A stretch of DNA of 64,000 bases, taken from NCBI GenBank assembly GCA_963931925.1, contig OZ007570.1, forward strand, positions 2,351,037-2,415,036, written 5' to 3'. A model generated the notes under the pieces. It was given only the letters and a program-made list of their open reading frames with translations. It searched no databases and was not told the DNA's origin. Below are positions 44,256-58,200 of the stretch, piece after piece (the stretch's first letter is position 1; each line of letters opens with the position of its first letter). The position numbers and the translations under genes are program-made. This DNA comes from Onchidella celtica (taxonomy: Eukaryota > Mollusca > Gastropoda > Systellommatophora > Onchidiidae).

Positions 44256-46072
44256 CTACATATTGTTTCGGCAGTGTGGGAGAACAAAGGTCATCCTTTG
44301 AAAGTTGTGTCTGCTAATTAGAGACAAGATTATGACATGCTAATATTAGAAGACAGAGACAGAAACACAATATTCAGTATAGACTGTACCTTGTCCCCTG
44401 CAATCAAATACATGTACCATTCTGAGTAATCTGGAACAGTAAATTGAGACACTAGTCCACAGTTACTTTTCAGATAACTGTCTGGCACATTTGATATATT
44501 AACTATATATATATAATATATACGTTTTAGTGTAGAATGACATCTGTACAGTCTGTTACAAATAAGCAGCTGAAAATTACACTCCTAGCAACATGATCTG
44601 TGGTTTGATTGTGCTATATTATGAAGATCTGTATAAAATGATTCACAATTAAAATTTTTATCATCTTGAAAAAAAAAGCTTTCAAATATATACCAGGACT
44701 CACAAAAAGTTGAAATTCTTATCATCCAAAAAAAAAAAAAAGGATACACAGACAGTTGGAATTTTTGTCAGCCCAAATAAAATGCAAAGAAAAGAAATTA
44801 TCAAAATATATCATCTAAATAGTTAAAATTTTTATAGTCTGCTTGTGCTGTGTGGCCAAAATAGGTTTTGTTTTACACAGTAAAGAAAAAAAAATTCTTT
44901 GGAAAGTTATAGGCCAGGACTCGGATTAGGTTTATCTGACTGCTAACAACTGCCTTTGCACTCATGACACAGCTCTAATAACCTTTTCAGAAGCTGGGCT
45001 TAAGTTAGTAACAAAAGTTCTATTGCAAATATTTTTGGATACTGGACCCAAATAGCCTCTATCAAATTTTTAGCATCTAAGAAAAAAACAACAACTAAAA
45101 TAGACCATGATTCATAGAAATTTGAGATTTTTATCATCAATCAAAAACAAAAATTTAAGAGTACCAATCTAAAGAATGTCACATGGAATCCATGGCTGTG
45201 ATAGTATTAGTATTGACTAGATTAGCATAGTGGTCAGGGATAGGTCACTCAGAAAATGTGATTAAACATATCATAAAATACATTGCTTTCATTCCCCTTG
45301 GAGAAAGTTTCTCCTGCAATCTCTGACACTGACATCTTTCGCAGCCCACCTAAGCAGACTTTCTCACTTACACATATACATTCAAATTTGCATTGCTCAT
45401 TACAATATAATATGTGAACAATGCACAGTGCAGAATACCCACAGACTGATGCTGGACAACAGCCATGCCAGCAACTCTATGACAATCTGACTGTGGGATT
45501 GAAATCAAGTTTGCTTATGTTATAGAAACGACATCGTTCCAGTGTAAGCCCACTGACTGTGATGTCATGCCTTCATCGGTTTGATTTTACTTTAGGGAAT
45601 CCATCTACAGCTTTATGCTGAGGCCCTCAGGAAACAAAGCTCTTCCCCTCTGGCCAGAAGCTGTTAATTTAAAATTGTGCATCACATTACTGCTGATCTC
45701 CAACTTTTACTGACCATGATACTAAATAAATGTATAGTTACTTCATCCCGATGATTAAAAATTTTACTTTTGGTCATTTTAAATGCTACAGTGGTTTTAG
45801 ATCAGGGAAACAATTCGTCGGTGTAATTATCTAATTGTCTAAGTGCTTTTTACTAAATTTTACACGAGAGCAAAAAAATTATTTATTTCCTTCACTGGAC
45901 GGAATTGGGTCATTTTTTTAACACATTAATTTAGAGTGATTTCCCTTGGCCACAGAGGTCCAATTCGAAAGATGGTCCACGCAAAGTGAAACGAGACTGT
46001 TAGAGAATTACAAAGATGAATTATTTTCTTTAATTAAATAAATAACTAATAAGTGTTTGGATTGCAAAGGCG

Positions 46073-46267
46073 CTAATCACATTTGTTATAAATGTTATCG
46101 ATGACAGGGGGTGGTGAAGCATTTCTATCCAGCCGTGCATAATTGCTGCTCACTGTAGTATCATACAGGTTCTCTGAAGGTACCACGTCCGGACGTTCCC
46201 TGAGGTGATTGTATACATTCTCTGGTGCATCTTGATGACCTTGTGGCATATTTTTGGACCAAGAACC
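46073..46267 (-). CDS. Receptor last exon, cytoplasmic tail part 2 and stop
   Basis: 195 bases, acceptor TCTTCCACATCAG/GGTTC, stop TAG at 46073-46075. It encodes 64 residues with repeated acidic-Asn-hydrophobic-Tyr sites (ENVYNHL, ENLYDTT, DNIYNKC) and a YARL site. Confidence 0.82.
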   Translation of the reverse strand, partial: GSWSKNMPQGHQDAPENVYNHLRERPDVVPSENLYDTTVSSNYARLDRNASPPPVIDNIYNKCD

Positions 46268-49200
46268 CTGATGTGGAAGACAAAATAGATCAAAATCACC
46301 TGATTTTCCTAATTCAGAATCTTGACAAATTTCAAGACTGTACTTGATGAGATGGAAAATGAGGAGCTGAAAATCAAACTGCATGAAGGAGTCTTACTTC
46401 TAATGATATATGTATGAACTCAATGAGTTATAGTGCCATAACTGCTGTATCTTAATTGAACTTTTTGTGCAGTAGCTTGGAGAGCATCTTCATCACCTTT
46501 CCCTGAGATTGGAGTACGGTAACTCAAAAATTTAACAAACTGATTCTTAAAAAAATCTTATATAAATTCAACAAATTCAAATCCGCATTGATTGCTCTTG
46601 GTTATAGACCCCTAAGCCAAAAAAATAACTGAATAGCCAACTTTCAAAACTTCATCGTAGCTAGATCAGTTATGCTTAAAGAATTCAGTTTTTGGCTTCT
46701 ACTGAAAAGTAGCTGAAACAGCTCACTACAGTTTTTCTGAACGGTGACTCTCTAGCATACGTAACTCGCAATTTCTGACCTTTCAGGAAAATCTGTATCA
46801 AAAACTATCTTTTGTTTTAAATTGCTAGAAACCAAAGGCACCAAAAAAGATTTAAAAGAAAAAAAAAATACACATAAAATCATATGAGCAGCATAGCTTA
46901 CTTAAAGCAACCATAGCAAAAACTTTCATTCTTTTCACAAGTATGGCCCTTGCACTTTCATTTTCTGAAAGGTATGATCTTTAAACTTTCATTTTCTCAA
47001 AGGTATGATCTTTAAACTTTCATTTTCTCAAAGGTATGATCTTTGAACTTTCATTTTCTCAAAGGTATGATCTTTGAACTTTCATTTTCTCAAAGGTATG
47101 ATCTTTGAACTTTCATTTTCTCAAAGGTATGATCTTTGAACTTTCATTTTCTCAAAGGTATGATCTTTAAACTTTCATTTTCTCAAAGGTATGATCTTTG
47201 AACTTTCATTTTCTCAAAGGTATGATCTTTGAACTTTCAATTTCTCAAAAGTGGGGGGGGGGGGGGGGGGGCTACTGTCTTTGCACTTTCCTTTTTCTCA
47301 AAAGTATGATTTTTCCACCTTCATTTTCTCAAAAAATGACCTTTGTACTTTCATTTTTCACAATCCTGCAAATTTTGCACAGAACAAACATGTAGCACTA
47401 TCTGACTTATGTGCAGCACGGTGTAATACTGCCACTGCTATAGGAAATTATTGTTTCACAAAAACAGTATTCTTATTAATCTGGTGTTTGTCATATTCAC
47501 ACTCATGGTTGCCTTAACAAAGTACTTGTATTAATAAATCGAATTTAGCATATTGAAAAGTTGATTTCACTGGTTCTGGCTGCACCACATTGAAAAATTA
47601 GTTGATTGAACTGACTAAAGGCAGTAGTGTGGTTAAAATGTGACTTAAATACAGATTTGTGTGGGTAACCTTGTGGTCTGGATTATTTTGGGTGTCCAAG
47701 TTTGAGCTTAAGCTCAAGGTTCCCCGAAGTTGCTCTGAGCTTCTTCACCCCTGAACAGAAGAACTCAAAACAATTTAGAGTAACTTTAATAATAAAACTT
47801 TGAAAAGAAACTGAAAAAAATGTAAAAGTGAGCTAAAATAGGATTTGATTTTTGTGGGTTCAAGTGGAACATTGTTAAAAAGAAGAAAATAATGCATTTT
47901 TGCTGCTTTGCTAAATCAATATTACAGTGAGTACTGTAAATATTCTTTCTTAGCAAATTTACGTTTCTGTAATGACATAGACAACAAACAGAACTTTATG
48001 AACACTTAAAGGAAACAGATGTCCCCTGGTTCACTAACTCACAGCAAGGGTCAGGCAACGACAGCAATTTGGTACGATTTAGGTCTTGCTGGAAGTGCAT
48101 TTTGCATGCAGGGCAGCAAAGAAAACAGTTCATTGACCTAGCTACCAAGGACGTAGCCACATGGCATCATGCCCATCCGACCCCTGAGATGTAAAGCCCC
48201 CCCCCCCCCCCCAGCTGTATTTCTTTAATTAAATAAATCTCTAACAGCAGTAAGCATTATTACTGCAAAGGTGCTAAGTACACTCATTTGCGATTGATAA
48301 CTGTGTGTGTGTGTGTGTGTGTGTGAAACAGAAGACTTACCTTCAGTCATGCAAACTTATTATTTCATGTGGTTGTCTGTATGTACTAAAATACCCCTCC
48401 CCCTCCCCTTTCCTCCCTTTTGCTAGTTCATGGGCGATACCAGAGACCTTCTCCAACTACTTGACTGATTTTTACCATTATAAATATACAAATGAAACTA
48501 AGCAAAGAGTCTGCTTGGCTGTTGGTACATTTGTACTACACAATACTACTTGATACTTTTTCATCTGTGTAATAAACACTTCATTATCTAAATGTCATTG
48601 TCTTAATTCTGGTATTAGGTGAGATGGTGAGGTTGCTATTGTTGGACTATAATGTTCATTTTTATGTTATGCCTTTTGTATATTTTTGAAATGGTGACAG
48701 AATAGTTTCCTTTTTATCCCTGACAAATAAAATTGTCATATTTTATCTTATGGATCCCTACTTATTTTGACATCTGAATACTGGAACCTCTTAAAGTAGT
48801 AAACATTAAAAACTTTATGCAGTGGCATGACAGCTGTGTTCATTTTCTTCATAACCAAAAACTTCATGCGTGCGAGTTGTGGCCATAGAAACATCCATTA
48901 CACAGTTTCACAAATAGTGGCTCATACGATTTGGAGTATTCACTAATATATATAATTATTTACAAAATGTAGTCTATTCAGAGCAACTCTGTTACTTCAG
49001 ACAGAAAGAGAAAAGTGTATGTCGTACAGTGTTTTCATTTCTATCACCTGTTTGTCTACGCAGATAATTATGAGATTTTTGACAAATTAATTTCTGTCTA
49101 ATAATTTGAAATATATTTATGGTATCCGTATCCATTGTCTAAGTCACCAGTATGCCCTCATCTTCAAAAGTTTCATTATTGTTTGAGCTTCGACATCCGA

Positions 49201-52200
49201 AGATTTTCTTCATAAAGTAAATTATGACAAATATGTGGTGTTTACCCACGGGAGGGGGAGGGGGGAACGTCCTGGAAGTGATTTCGGAAACCACTACAGA
49301 TAGACAAATCTATTACCCTCAAATTCATCAAGGTCACAGTAGAGAGTAAAATGATGGGGGGGGGGGGGGGATTACACAACACTCATGGTTAGCATGGTGG
49401 CTGTCGATATCGTGACATTTGGTTTGAAAATCAGCTAATTTCAGTGTAAATACACCTCTACAATTTTTGTGTAAATTACAGTTGTAAAAAGTGTCTTTTC
49501 TCATCTTTGAAGGTTAATTTTGGTATTATAAAATGCCATGAGAAATGTTTTACAGTGAAATTATGTTCAGAAATGGTAGAGCATTAAAAAAAAAAGCAAA
49601 AGTGATTTTTTAACACCAAAGGAATCCCTTATCCCCTCACAATTTCAGTTTCTGCATTAAATCTATGAGGATGTCAACATGAAAAAATATTACATGACAA
49701 CAACTAAACATGCCATTTACTTAGCTTAAAATAAGTGAGTGACTGTAAAACTTTACCACTGTGGCAGACGTTCTGAATGCAGAAAACTGCACAGGGTACT
49801 CGTATGTTCAGTGAGATCATGATAATCATATATAGCAAGATTTTGGGATTAATTTGAAAATCCATAAAAAATCACTCAGTAAACCAAGAACAAGGCAAGC
49901 ATTATCAGCGTTAGGTTATTAAGAGTAGAAGACAGGAATATGCATAGATTTTGTACAAAAGCTATACTGTTCACTGTAAGTGTAATGCAGGGTGATGTTT
50001 AAGCTTGAGTTTGGATTTAATGGAACATCATCAGCATGATAACAACCACTTTGTGTCCTTCGTGGTTTTTTTGAGTATTTTTGAGCAGCTGATTATCAGA
50101 AACTGGGTAATTAAAATTTCATCACTAGGAATCTAACTAGACAAAGGCCCATATAAAATAGTGTGATATGTTAATAATATTAGAAATCTTGGAATTAACT
50201 TGTAGCCCTACTTTAGTTTTCCCTCAGGAAGGACAAGATGTACAAAATAAGAGGGACGACGTCTGGAGAAATTTCTGAACCCTGAATGCATGTTGAGCCA
50301 AAGACTAAACAGTAAGCTAGATTGCCCAGATGTGAAGACAATTTTTATTCAGTCTATGGACACTGAAATATATTTGCACAGTCTTTCATTTTTCCTTGGC
50401 TTTGTGATGGGTGTCTCAACATCCTTTATGCCACAAGAGGCAGTCCAGAGACTGATCCATCTCAACCAGTCTCCCCCATTGCCAGTCACGCCTCATGGTC
50501 AACAAGGCTACCATGTCGTGGGAGGTGCCGAGGTGGTCCTATTTCTTTCTAGACCAGGAACCACACAGAGTCAAAAAAGAGGATGATAGGGAAGTGGGAC
50601 AGAAGACAAACCAAGAAAGGACAATGGATGTCACCCAGGGGCTGTTGAAAAGTGGCGGTCAACAGGTGACAGCCCACCCTTGGGCCTACTATTCAGGGAT
50701 GCCAAATGATTTTTGCAAAAAAACCTGAAAAATGAACGTGTCATTGTGTTTGCACCAAAACAAACATTTTTTTAAACAGTTTTTAAATAATCACTAACAC
50801 AAAAAATACAATTGAATACACGGATAAACCGGAAAAACCGGACTTTTGGCATCCCTATTATATTCCAAACCAGTAAAAAGTGATGTGAAAATGTCAAAAT
50901 TTCTTCTCCTAATGCTGGAAATAGGATACATTATGGCTGTCCTGGTTGGACTGTTGACTGGGTGGGTGATGAAGTTCTCTCCTGCTGAAACCTACAGAAG
51001 TAACGTTTCATATTTTCCCCTCTTTTCATCTGTACATATCTTAGCCATTTCAACTTCATATTTGTGAGTGTGCATGAGAAAACCCACAATAAGTTGGCAG
51101 AGCTGATTTTGAGAAAAAACGGCTTTGAAATGAAAATATGGGTCCGACACAAACTTCCAACTTGGCTGTAGTTTAGGGGACCGTGGCATGTTACAGGGTA
51201 AACTGCAGATGAGCAGTGAACACTACTCACTATGATCTCTATAACGGCTTAGTCATTAGACTACGGTCTCCTAACAACAATCACTCCAATATTACTTGGT
51301 CAATTAGCTATTGCCACTTATAGGATTAAATGCCGTTTTCTCAAAATCTTGTTTTACAGGGGGGGTCACTGACTTTAATTTATCAGAAATAATGTCTTGT
51401 CTTTTATTATACATATGTACAGACCTCAAAATGTCATGTTGCCGAATTATTGTGGGTTTTCTCATGCACACTCACATTTGTTCATCTGACTCTTTACCTC
51501 AGTTGATTCATACTGCTGCTCTTGGTCAGTATCACGCGAAGCACCAGGCTTGTAGTTATTATTGGAGGGATCTTTGGTTTCTTCATACTGGTGCTCCAGC
51601 TCAAAGTACTCTTGAGGTTGAGGTAGAAGTTTGCCAGTCTCTTCAAGTTGAGGCCCTTTGCCTGGGGTTGCATACACGGCTTCATGGGAAGGGGGCCTTT
51701 CTCTACCTGGCCGAGGCCCTTCTCTGGACTGGGGAGAACTAGGAACACTGTCTAGCTCCAAATCAGCTTTATCTTCTGCGTCTTTCCTCCTGCAACAACA
51801 TCAAAGAAATCATAAAATCAGTCACATTTCATGACTAGATATAAAACTTTTGGTATTTAACTAAACAACCCTGAGACCCAAGGAGATTGAATTTTACCAA
51901 GAAACAGATAATTGCACTTCAGAATAATTGCGTTGTGTTTGTTGGGTGTACTGTGTGTTTTTCCTTGATTATGTCGCTTGTTGGAAGCTTATGAATAATT
52001 AGTAATAACAAGTGACGTAATAAATTAACAACATTTTAGGTTATCTCAGGTTTGATTGCACAGATGGAATTTTTACACTTTCTTTAAATTAGAGCATTTT
52101 AGGTATGTTCATCCAAAAATTGTTGCACTACAATTCACCAATTTGAGGGTATAAATGGGCAAAGAGAACAGGAATTTGAGTTGTACAAAGATTCGACCTG

Positions 52201-55200
52201 GTTGGCGGTCTTGGGAAATTTTACTCTGCATTGTGCAACCCATAGTTTCAAGTCGCAGTAACCTTTACCATAACATAGCTGGAGCTCTTCACAAATTCTA
52301 CAATTCAGCCACGTGGGCTTTATATGGCTCACCGTCAATGATAAATTCACACTCTCCCAACCTTCCTCATGCGATTTTTGCCCTTTGAAAAGGAGATAAC
52401 AATAACAATAACAAAATTACATGCAGAGATTTGTCATAAAATTTCGAACCTAATTCAAGGTTTTGTACCCACCATACTACAGGTATAATGGAGCCGGAGG
52501 AGGAACATGTAAGCACCTAAAACTTGACAAATTACATGGATACATCCATTTTGGACAAATTCAGTCTATAATATTATTTACTTGTGACTTTTTTGGGCTG
52601 CAAAAGAAAAAAAGGCAGATTTTCGTCTAGTAAAATCGAAAAGTGTGATCAGGAATTTCGTTCTTCACCTCTCTTTACACATTTGCTGGTCAAAATCCAA
52701 ATTTATCACTTCTGTGTATTCGGTAAAGAATTGCGGTGTAACAGTCAGTTCTATTAGCCATTGCATCTAATTCGATTGCCATTAGCATTATTACTGTGCG
52801 TGACCTAAACCTAGATATGCAGCTATGCTTAGTAAAAAGAGCTGGCAAGATTCATCTTGCCATGATTGGCAAAATCAGGGACAGGAACCACTAACAGAAA
52901 AATTTCCCAAACTTTTGACATAACATGTTCCCAGCAAAAGCAACCTATATGTCATACATATTATGTAGGATGTTGAAAGGTACATCAACTGCCAATCAGA
53001 CTATAGCTTATTACTTACTGTGTTATAAAATGGTGTTTTGGAAATTTATCCTTGCAATTTTTTTATTTGGGGGGGGGGGGGGGGGGGCAAATTTCCACCT
53101 CAAGAATGAAAAAAACAGAAATCTGGAAATTTCCGGAGGATTCACATCCCTGCAAAATGCTTTACCTGCTAAAATGTGACACATTATAGTTCTTAGACTC
53201 TTAGATACCCTGCAGTCCAAGAAGCATACAAAAATGGACTGTCTATTTTCTATGAGACAATATCAACTTGACACTGAAAAAGTGTTACATCAACAACAGC
53301 AACATCTGGCAACCCAAGTCTGTTTACACCTCATGTATGGACATAAACTTATCCAAGTATGATCTATAAATGGTTCTAACACTAAAACTTTCCATGTTAG
53401 TTCTATCTTACTGTCATATGCATAGTAAGAAAAGAAAAAAAAGTATCACAATGCTTGCTACTTACCTCCGCTTGCAGCACCGCCATATGAAAATTATTAC
53501 AACCACAAGTAAGAGCACACCTACAATTATACCAATGATGAGTCCATCTGAAAATACAAACAAAAGAAGGAATACATAACTGGGAATAAAATGGTTCTTT
53601 CATTCACAATACAACCATCTTATTATTATTTATTTGATTTATATCATGTCTGTTATAAAACTTCATGAATAGATCAATACAGTTAACAAAAAAGCAGTAG
53701 CAGCGTGCTCTCCCATTTCTTTCCTCAGAGGCTATCATTGTTATCCGGAAAAACTGTTGAATGTCAAATTTTCCAAAAATTGAAAACCTGGAATGTTACT
53801 TATTTACCCTGCCAATCTAATTAACTGGGTCGCTAGATGATACTGGCTTCCTGTTTGGAGTAACAGTTTTTCCGCAGGACATGCAAAACAGGAATAAGCC
53901 TTTCTTTCTTTTCTTCTCCTGACATGAAAAGTAGAGATTTTGACATACAACAGTTTTCCTGGTCAAGGAATATAATTATATCCCTACATTTTCATTATAC
54001 TGACTCTTTCTTCTCCTGTACTTTATTTGTCTATACAAGCAGAGAATCCGCGACTTTGCAGCCAAAGACAAAAATTGGATTTCTACTCAAGCTTCATTAG
54101 TTTTGTTTTGATCCGTGCTGTCTTCTCCTTCTCCCCACTTTTCTCTCCCCAGTATCTCCTTTTCTATCTGCCCTAACCCCTATCTTAAGTAATGTTCAAG
54201 TTGAAAACGTGTCACATACAATCTCCATTGCCCAGGGCTTATTTAAGTTAGCCAAAAAAAAAATTCATTTTATTTTACCATCGTAACATTTCTAAAAGAT
54301 TACCCGAAACTTCAGAGAACACAATAGTTTCAGACAAGAGAAGTGGGTTACATTATTTGACACCTAAGGACATTAATTTGATCATTTTTGAAACTGTTAT
54401 TTGAGCTGCAGCGCTGAGCAAAAAAGTGGCCAAATTGCACTGCAATGAAATATTCCCACAGCTAATTTTTATTATAATAATAAGATTTGTGTCTCATATG
54501 AAATTAAGATCCATTCTGATATGCTCACTAACTCGGCGTTCTCGATACCTGTAATCACACCCCCGAACATGTATTGCACCTGATTAGATGTATATGTAGT
54601 AATGACATCAGCTGAGGTTTACCAGATACATGTAGAGACTGTATGAAGAACCACAGGAAAGTCCTTGTAAATTTTAGCCTTCTTTTGTCACAACTGCAGA
54701 GCCACTTATAACAATACTGACTAACATTAAGTTTGTGAGTAATATCACACTGTGCTGGGACCCTCATGCTCAGACAATGTTTGCATTTTTCGTATTATAA
54801 ACTGACACTGCTCTAACTTTTAACTCTAACATTTTCCATTCAACTCCCGACTCATACAAACCACACTACAAATTGTATTCAGTTCTGTTACTTCCCACCT
54901 AACTTCTTTCTCTCGTTCAAAATCCTCTAAGTTACTCATAACAGATCCAAGACAAATCCCACAAAATATTCCCTTCTGTTTCTGCCATGATTTTGATAAT
55001 TCATATTTCCAAAGCAGGCTGAGTGACCAAAACCACAACAGCAGTGACAGGTATGAAAAAAGAAAAACTACTCACATTAGTCCTTTGTTAACCCATAAAC
55101 TCTTCAGTTGCATAAAAACTGACTAAAGTTATTGTACTTGATGCTACTGGACAAATATTCATCAGATCCCACACTGTGGTCTACTTTAAAGGTCTACTGG

Positions 55201-58200
55201 AAGACTATAATATACAGGGATTGGCTGATATAATACACTCAGCGGGTTATTACACATAACTCTATTTGAGAAACTTTAAACTCTCACTCTCAGCTTTGAA
55301 TCTCCACTCTACACGGGAAATCTTAATCTCCAAATTACAAAGCTCCACTCAACATTCAATGTCAACAAGACTGTGCACACACTAGGTACTCTTTTCCTGA
55401 TAGAAAACAAAGGAAAAGAGGTAGAAGAGGCGGCATAAAAGTGAGAAACAAGAGAAGAAAATCAAGACCATTTCTTCCTGCTGTTTTATTTGGTAACTGT
55501 CGCACGCTGAGTAACAAACTAGATGAATTACAATGTTGTACGAAATGGTGCCACGACTACCGAGATGCCTCGGCTATTGCATTCACTGAGACCTGGTTCG
55601 ACTCTAACAACACCAACGACGAGACAAGTATAGATGGTTTCATTTTATATCGAGAGGACAGGACAGAGGCATCATTAAAATCTAAAGGCGGGGGTGTTTG
55701 CATTTACATCAACAAACGCTGGGCCCACGCCAACAACATCACTATTGTAAACAACATCTGCACACCTGATATTGAGGTTCTTACTGTAAACGTTCGTCCA
55801 TACTATCTACCTCGTGAGTTTACAAATGTGGTTTTCAACACCGTCTACATACCACCAGATGCTAACAAGACCACCGCTGCAACAACCCTTCATAACATCA
55901 TAAATACACAGGAATCAAAATGGCCAGACGCTGTTCACATCATACAAGGAGATTTTAATCATGCAACCATGGACAACATCCCGCACTACACCCAATATGT
56001 CACCATTCCTACTAGAGACGAGAACACTCTGGACTTATTTTATTGTAATATCACTGGCGCCTATCGTTCTTTCCCTCTACCACCACTGGGGAACTCAGAC
56101 CATCTTATGATATCTATGCAACCAAAGTATCGACCTGTGTTAAGAACTTATAAAGCAGACACCAAAGTAATAAAAACATGGACAGACGAGGCCTGCGACC
56201 AACTTCAAGCCTGTTTTGACTGCACGGATTGGGACATTTTTACAGACACATGTACTAATTTAGACGACCTTGTTCTTACTGTTAACTCCTACATCCAGTT
56301 TTGTGAAGATCTAATTATACCTAAGAAAAGTGTGTGTGTGTATCCAAATAGTAAACCATGGTTAACAAAAGAATGCCTTGAAGCTATTGTTGACAAAAAA
56401 AGACTCCGAAAAAACTATAGTAAAAGCGACCTCGCTAAAGTAAACAAACAAATTAAAAAGAGAATCAAAGTGTGTAAAAAAGAATACAAAGATAAAATTG
56501 AAGCAAGTTTTAAATCAAATGACATGTCATCTGTGTGGAAGGGAATGAAACAGGTTACGGGGTACGATTGTATGAAGAATAAAGTGAATGAAAGCGAATT
56601 TGCCAATGAATTGAATCAGTTCTACTGTCGCTTTGACAAACACGATTTCTCCAACCAACACCAGGAAATAAGAGACAGTTTTGATTTTGATAATGATGAA
56701 TGAAATATTTGTTTTGATTATGATGCTGTTGTGAAACAATTTAAATCTGTTAGGGAAAGAAAGGCATCTGGACCAGATAACATTGGAAGCAAAGTAGTGA
56801 GAACATGTGCTGAACAACTAGCAAAAATTTTTACTTTCATCTTCAACAAATCCTTTCAAAACCATTACATACCAAACATTTGGAGATTGTCAAAAATCTT
56901 ACCTGTCCCCAAAAAACCAAAAATATCTGAAATGAACGACCTTCGCCCAGTTGCATTAACTTCCATTATCTTTAAATGCTTTGAAAAACTTGTTTTAACT
57001 GAACTAAGGAAGGAGGTCAAACAAAATCTCGATCCTTTGCAATTTGCATACAAAGAAAACAGGAACACAGAAGACGCCTTATTGTTTTTATTGCATAACA
57101 TCTGCAGTCATTTAGACACTGGTAAAACCTGTGTTCGTGTGCTCCTAGTCGATTTTTCGTCTGCGTTTAACACCATACAACCGCACTTAATGTTTCAAAA
57201 GCTTACCAACCTACACGTGAGTTATTTTTTAAAGAGCTGGATCTTCGAATTTCTAACACAGAGAAGCCAGTTTGTGGATATAAACAACACATTTTCCAAA
57301 TTACTCACAACAAACACAGGAGTGCGTGCTGTCACCTGCCTTGTATACATTGTATACAAATGATTTCACTGTGACACACAACAACGTTTACCTTCTTAAA
57401 TTTGCCGACGACTCTGCCATTTTAGGCCTTTTACCTAACTCTGGCCACGAATATTCTAACATTGCACAATCCTTTCATTGTTGGTGTAATAACAACTATC
57501 TTCTACTGAATGTTAAGAAAACAAAAGAGCTTGTTTTTGACTTTAGGAAAAATAACAACGATCCTGTTTGCCCTCTTACTATCAACAATGAAGAGGTTGA
57601 AATTGTCACAGAGGCCAAATATCTTGGCATTACTATTGATTCATTGCTTAACTGGCATGCGCATGTAACATATGTATACAAGAAAGCCAACCAGCGCATG
57701 TATTTCCTCAGAAAGCTCCGCTTTTTAAAAGTTAGCAAAAGCATTCTGAAAATATTTTACACCATGGCTATTCAGAGCGTTTTGATGTATGGAGTTGTCT
57801 GTTGGGGAGGAAACATCTTACAAAAAGATAAAAATAAGATCAATAATTTAATTAAAAAAGCATCCAAAATTTGTATCTGTGATCTGCCATATTTTGATGA
57901 GCTGTACACTGGTGCTTGTATTAAAAAAGCTAATATTATTATAAATGACCCCCAACATCCCCTGAACAAGGAATATATAAGATCTGTAAGAAGTTTAAGG
58001 CTGTTGTCAAAGAAAACTATAACTGAGCGCTACTTTAAATCGTTTATTCCATCATCAACTAGGATGTTATAATAATGTCGTCATCTTGATCGTAATCTGT
58101 GCACAGTTGAATTATGTCCTGCGTGTCAGGTCAATGTGTTTTAGTTAGGGAAGCATATTGTGTGCACTGTTAATTTTGTTAATTTAGTTAATTTATCAGT

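Larger units (their letters stand above)
38200..46072 (-). other. Long non-coding tract, presumed 3' UTR of the minus-strand receptor gene
   Basis: No coding signal is seen on either strand over 7.9 kb. The + strand appears mostly A-rich, so the minus strand is T-rich, mirroring the tract to the left. It starts directly after the receptor stop codon and ends at a minus-strand AATAAA. It contains one family A SINE (42.3-42.7 kb), one hAT-like MITE (44.1 kb) and many homopolymers. Confidence 0.45.

Noticed and set aside
50290-50728. Two overlapping + strand frames in a GC-richer patch
   Set aside because: No known domain, they run into a MITE end, and they lie in a receptor intron. Possibly an unrecognised repeat.
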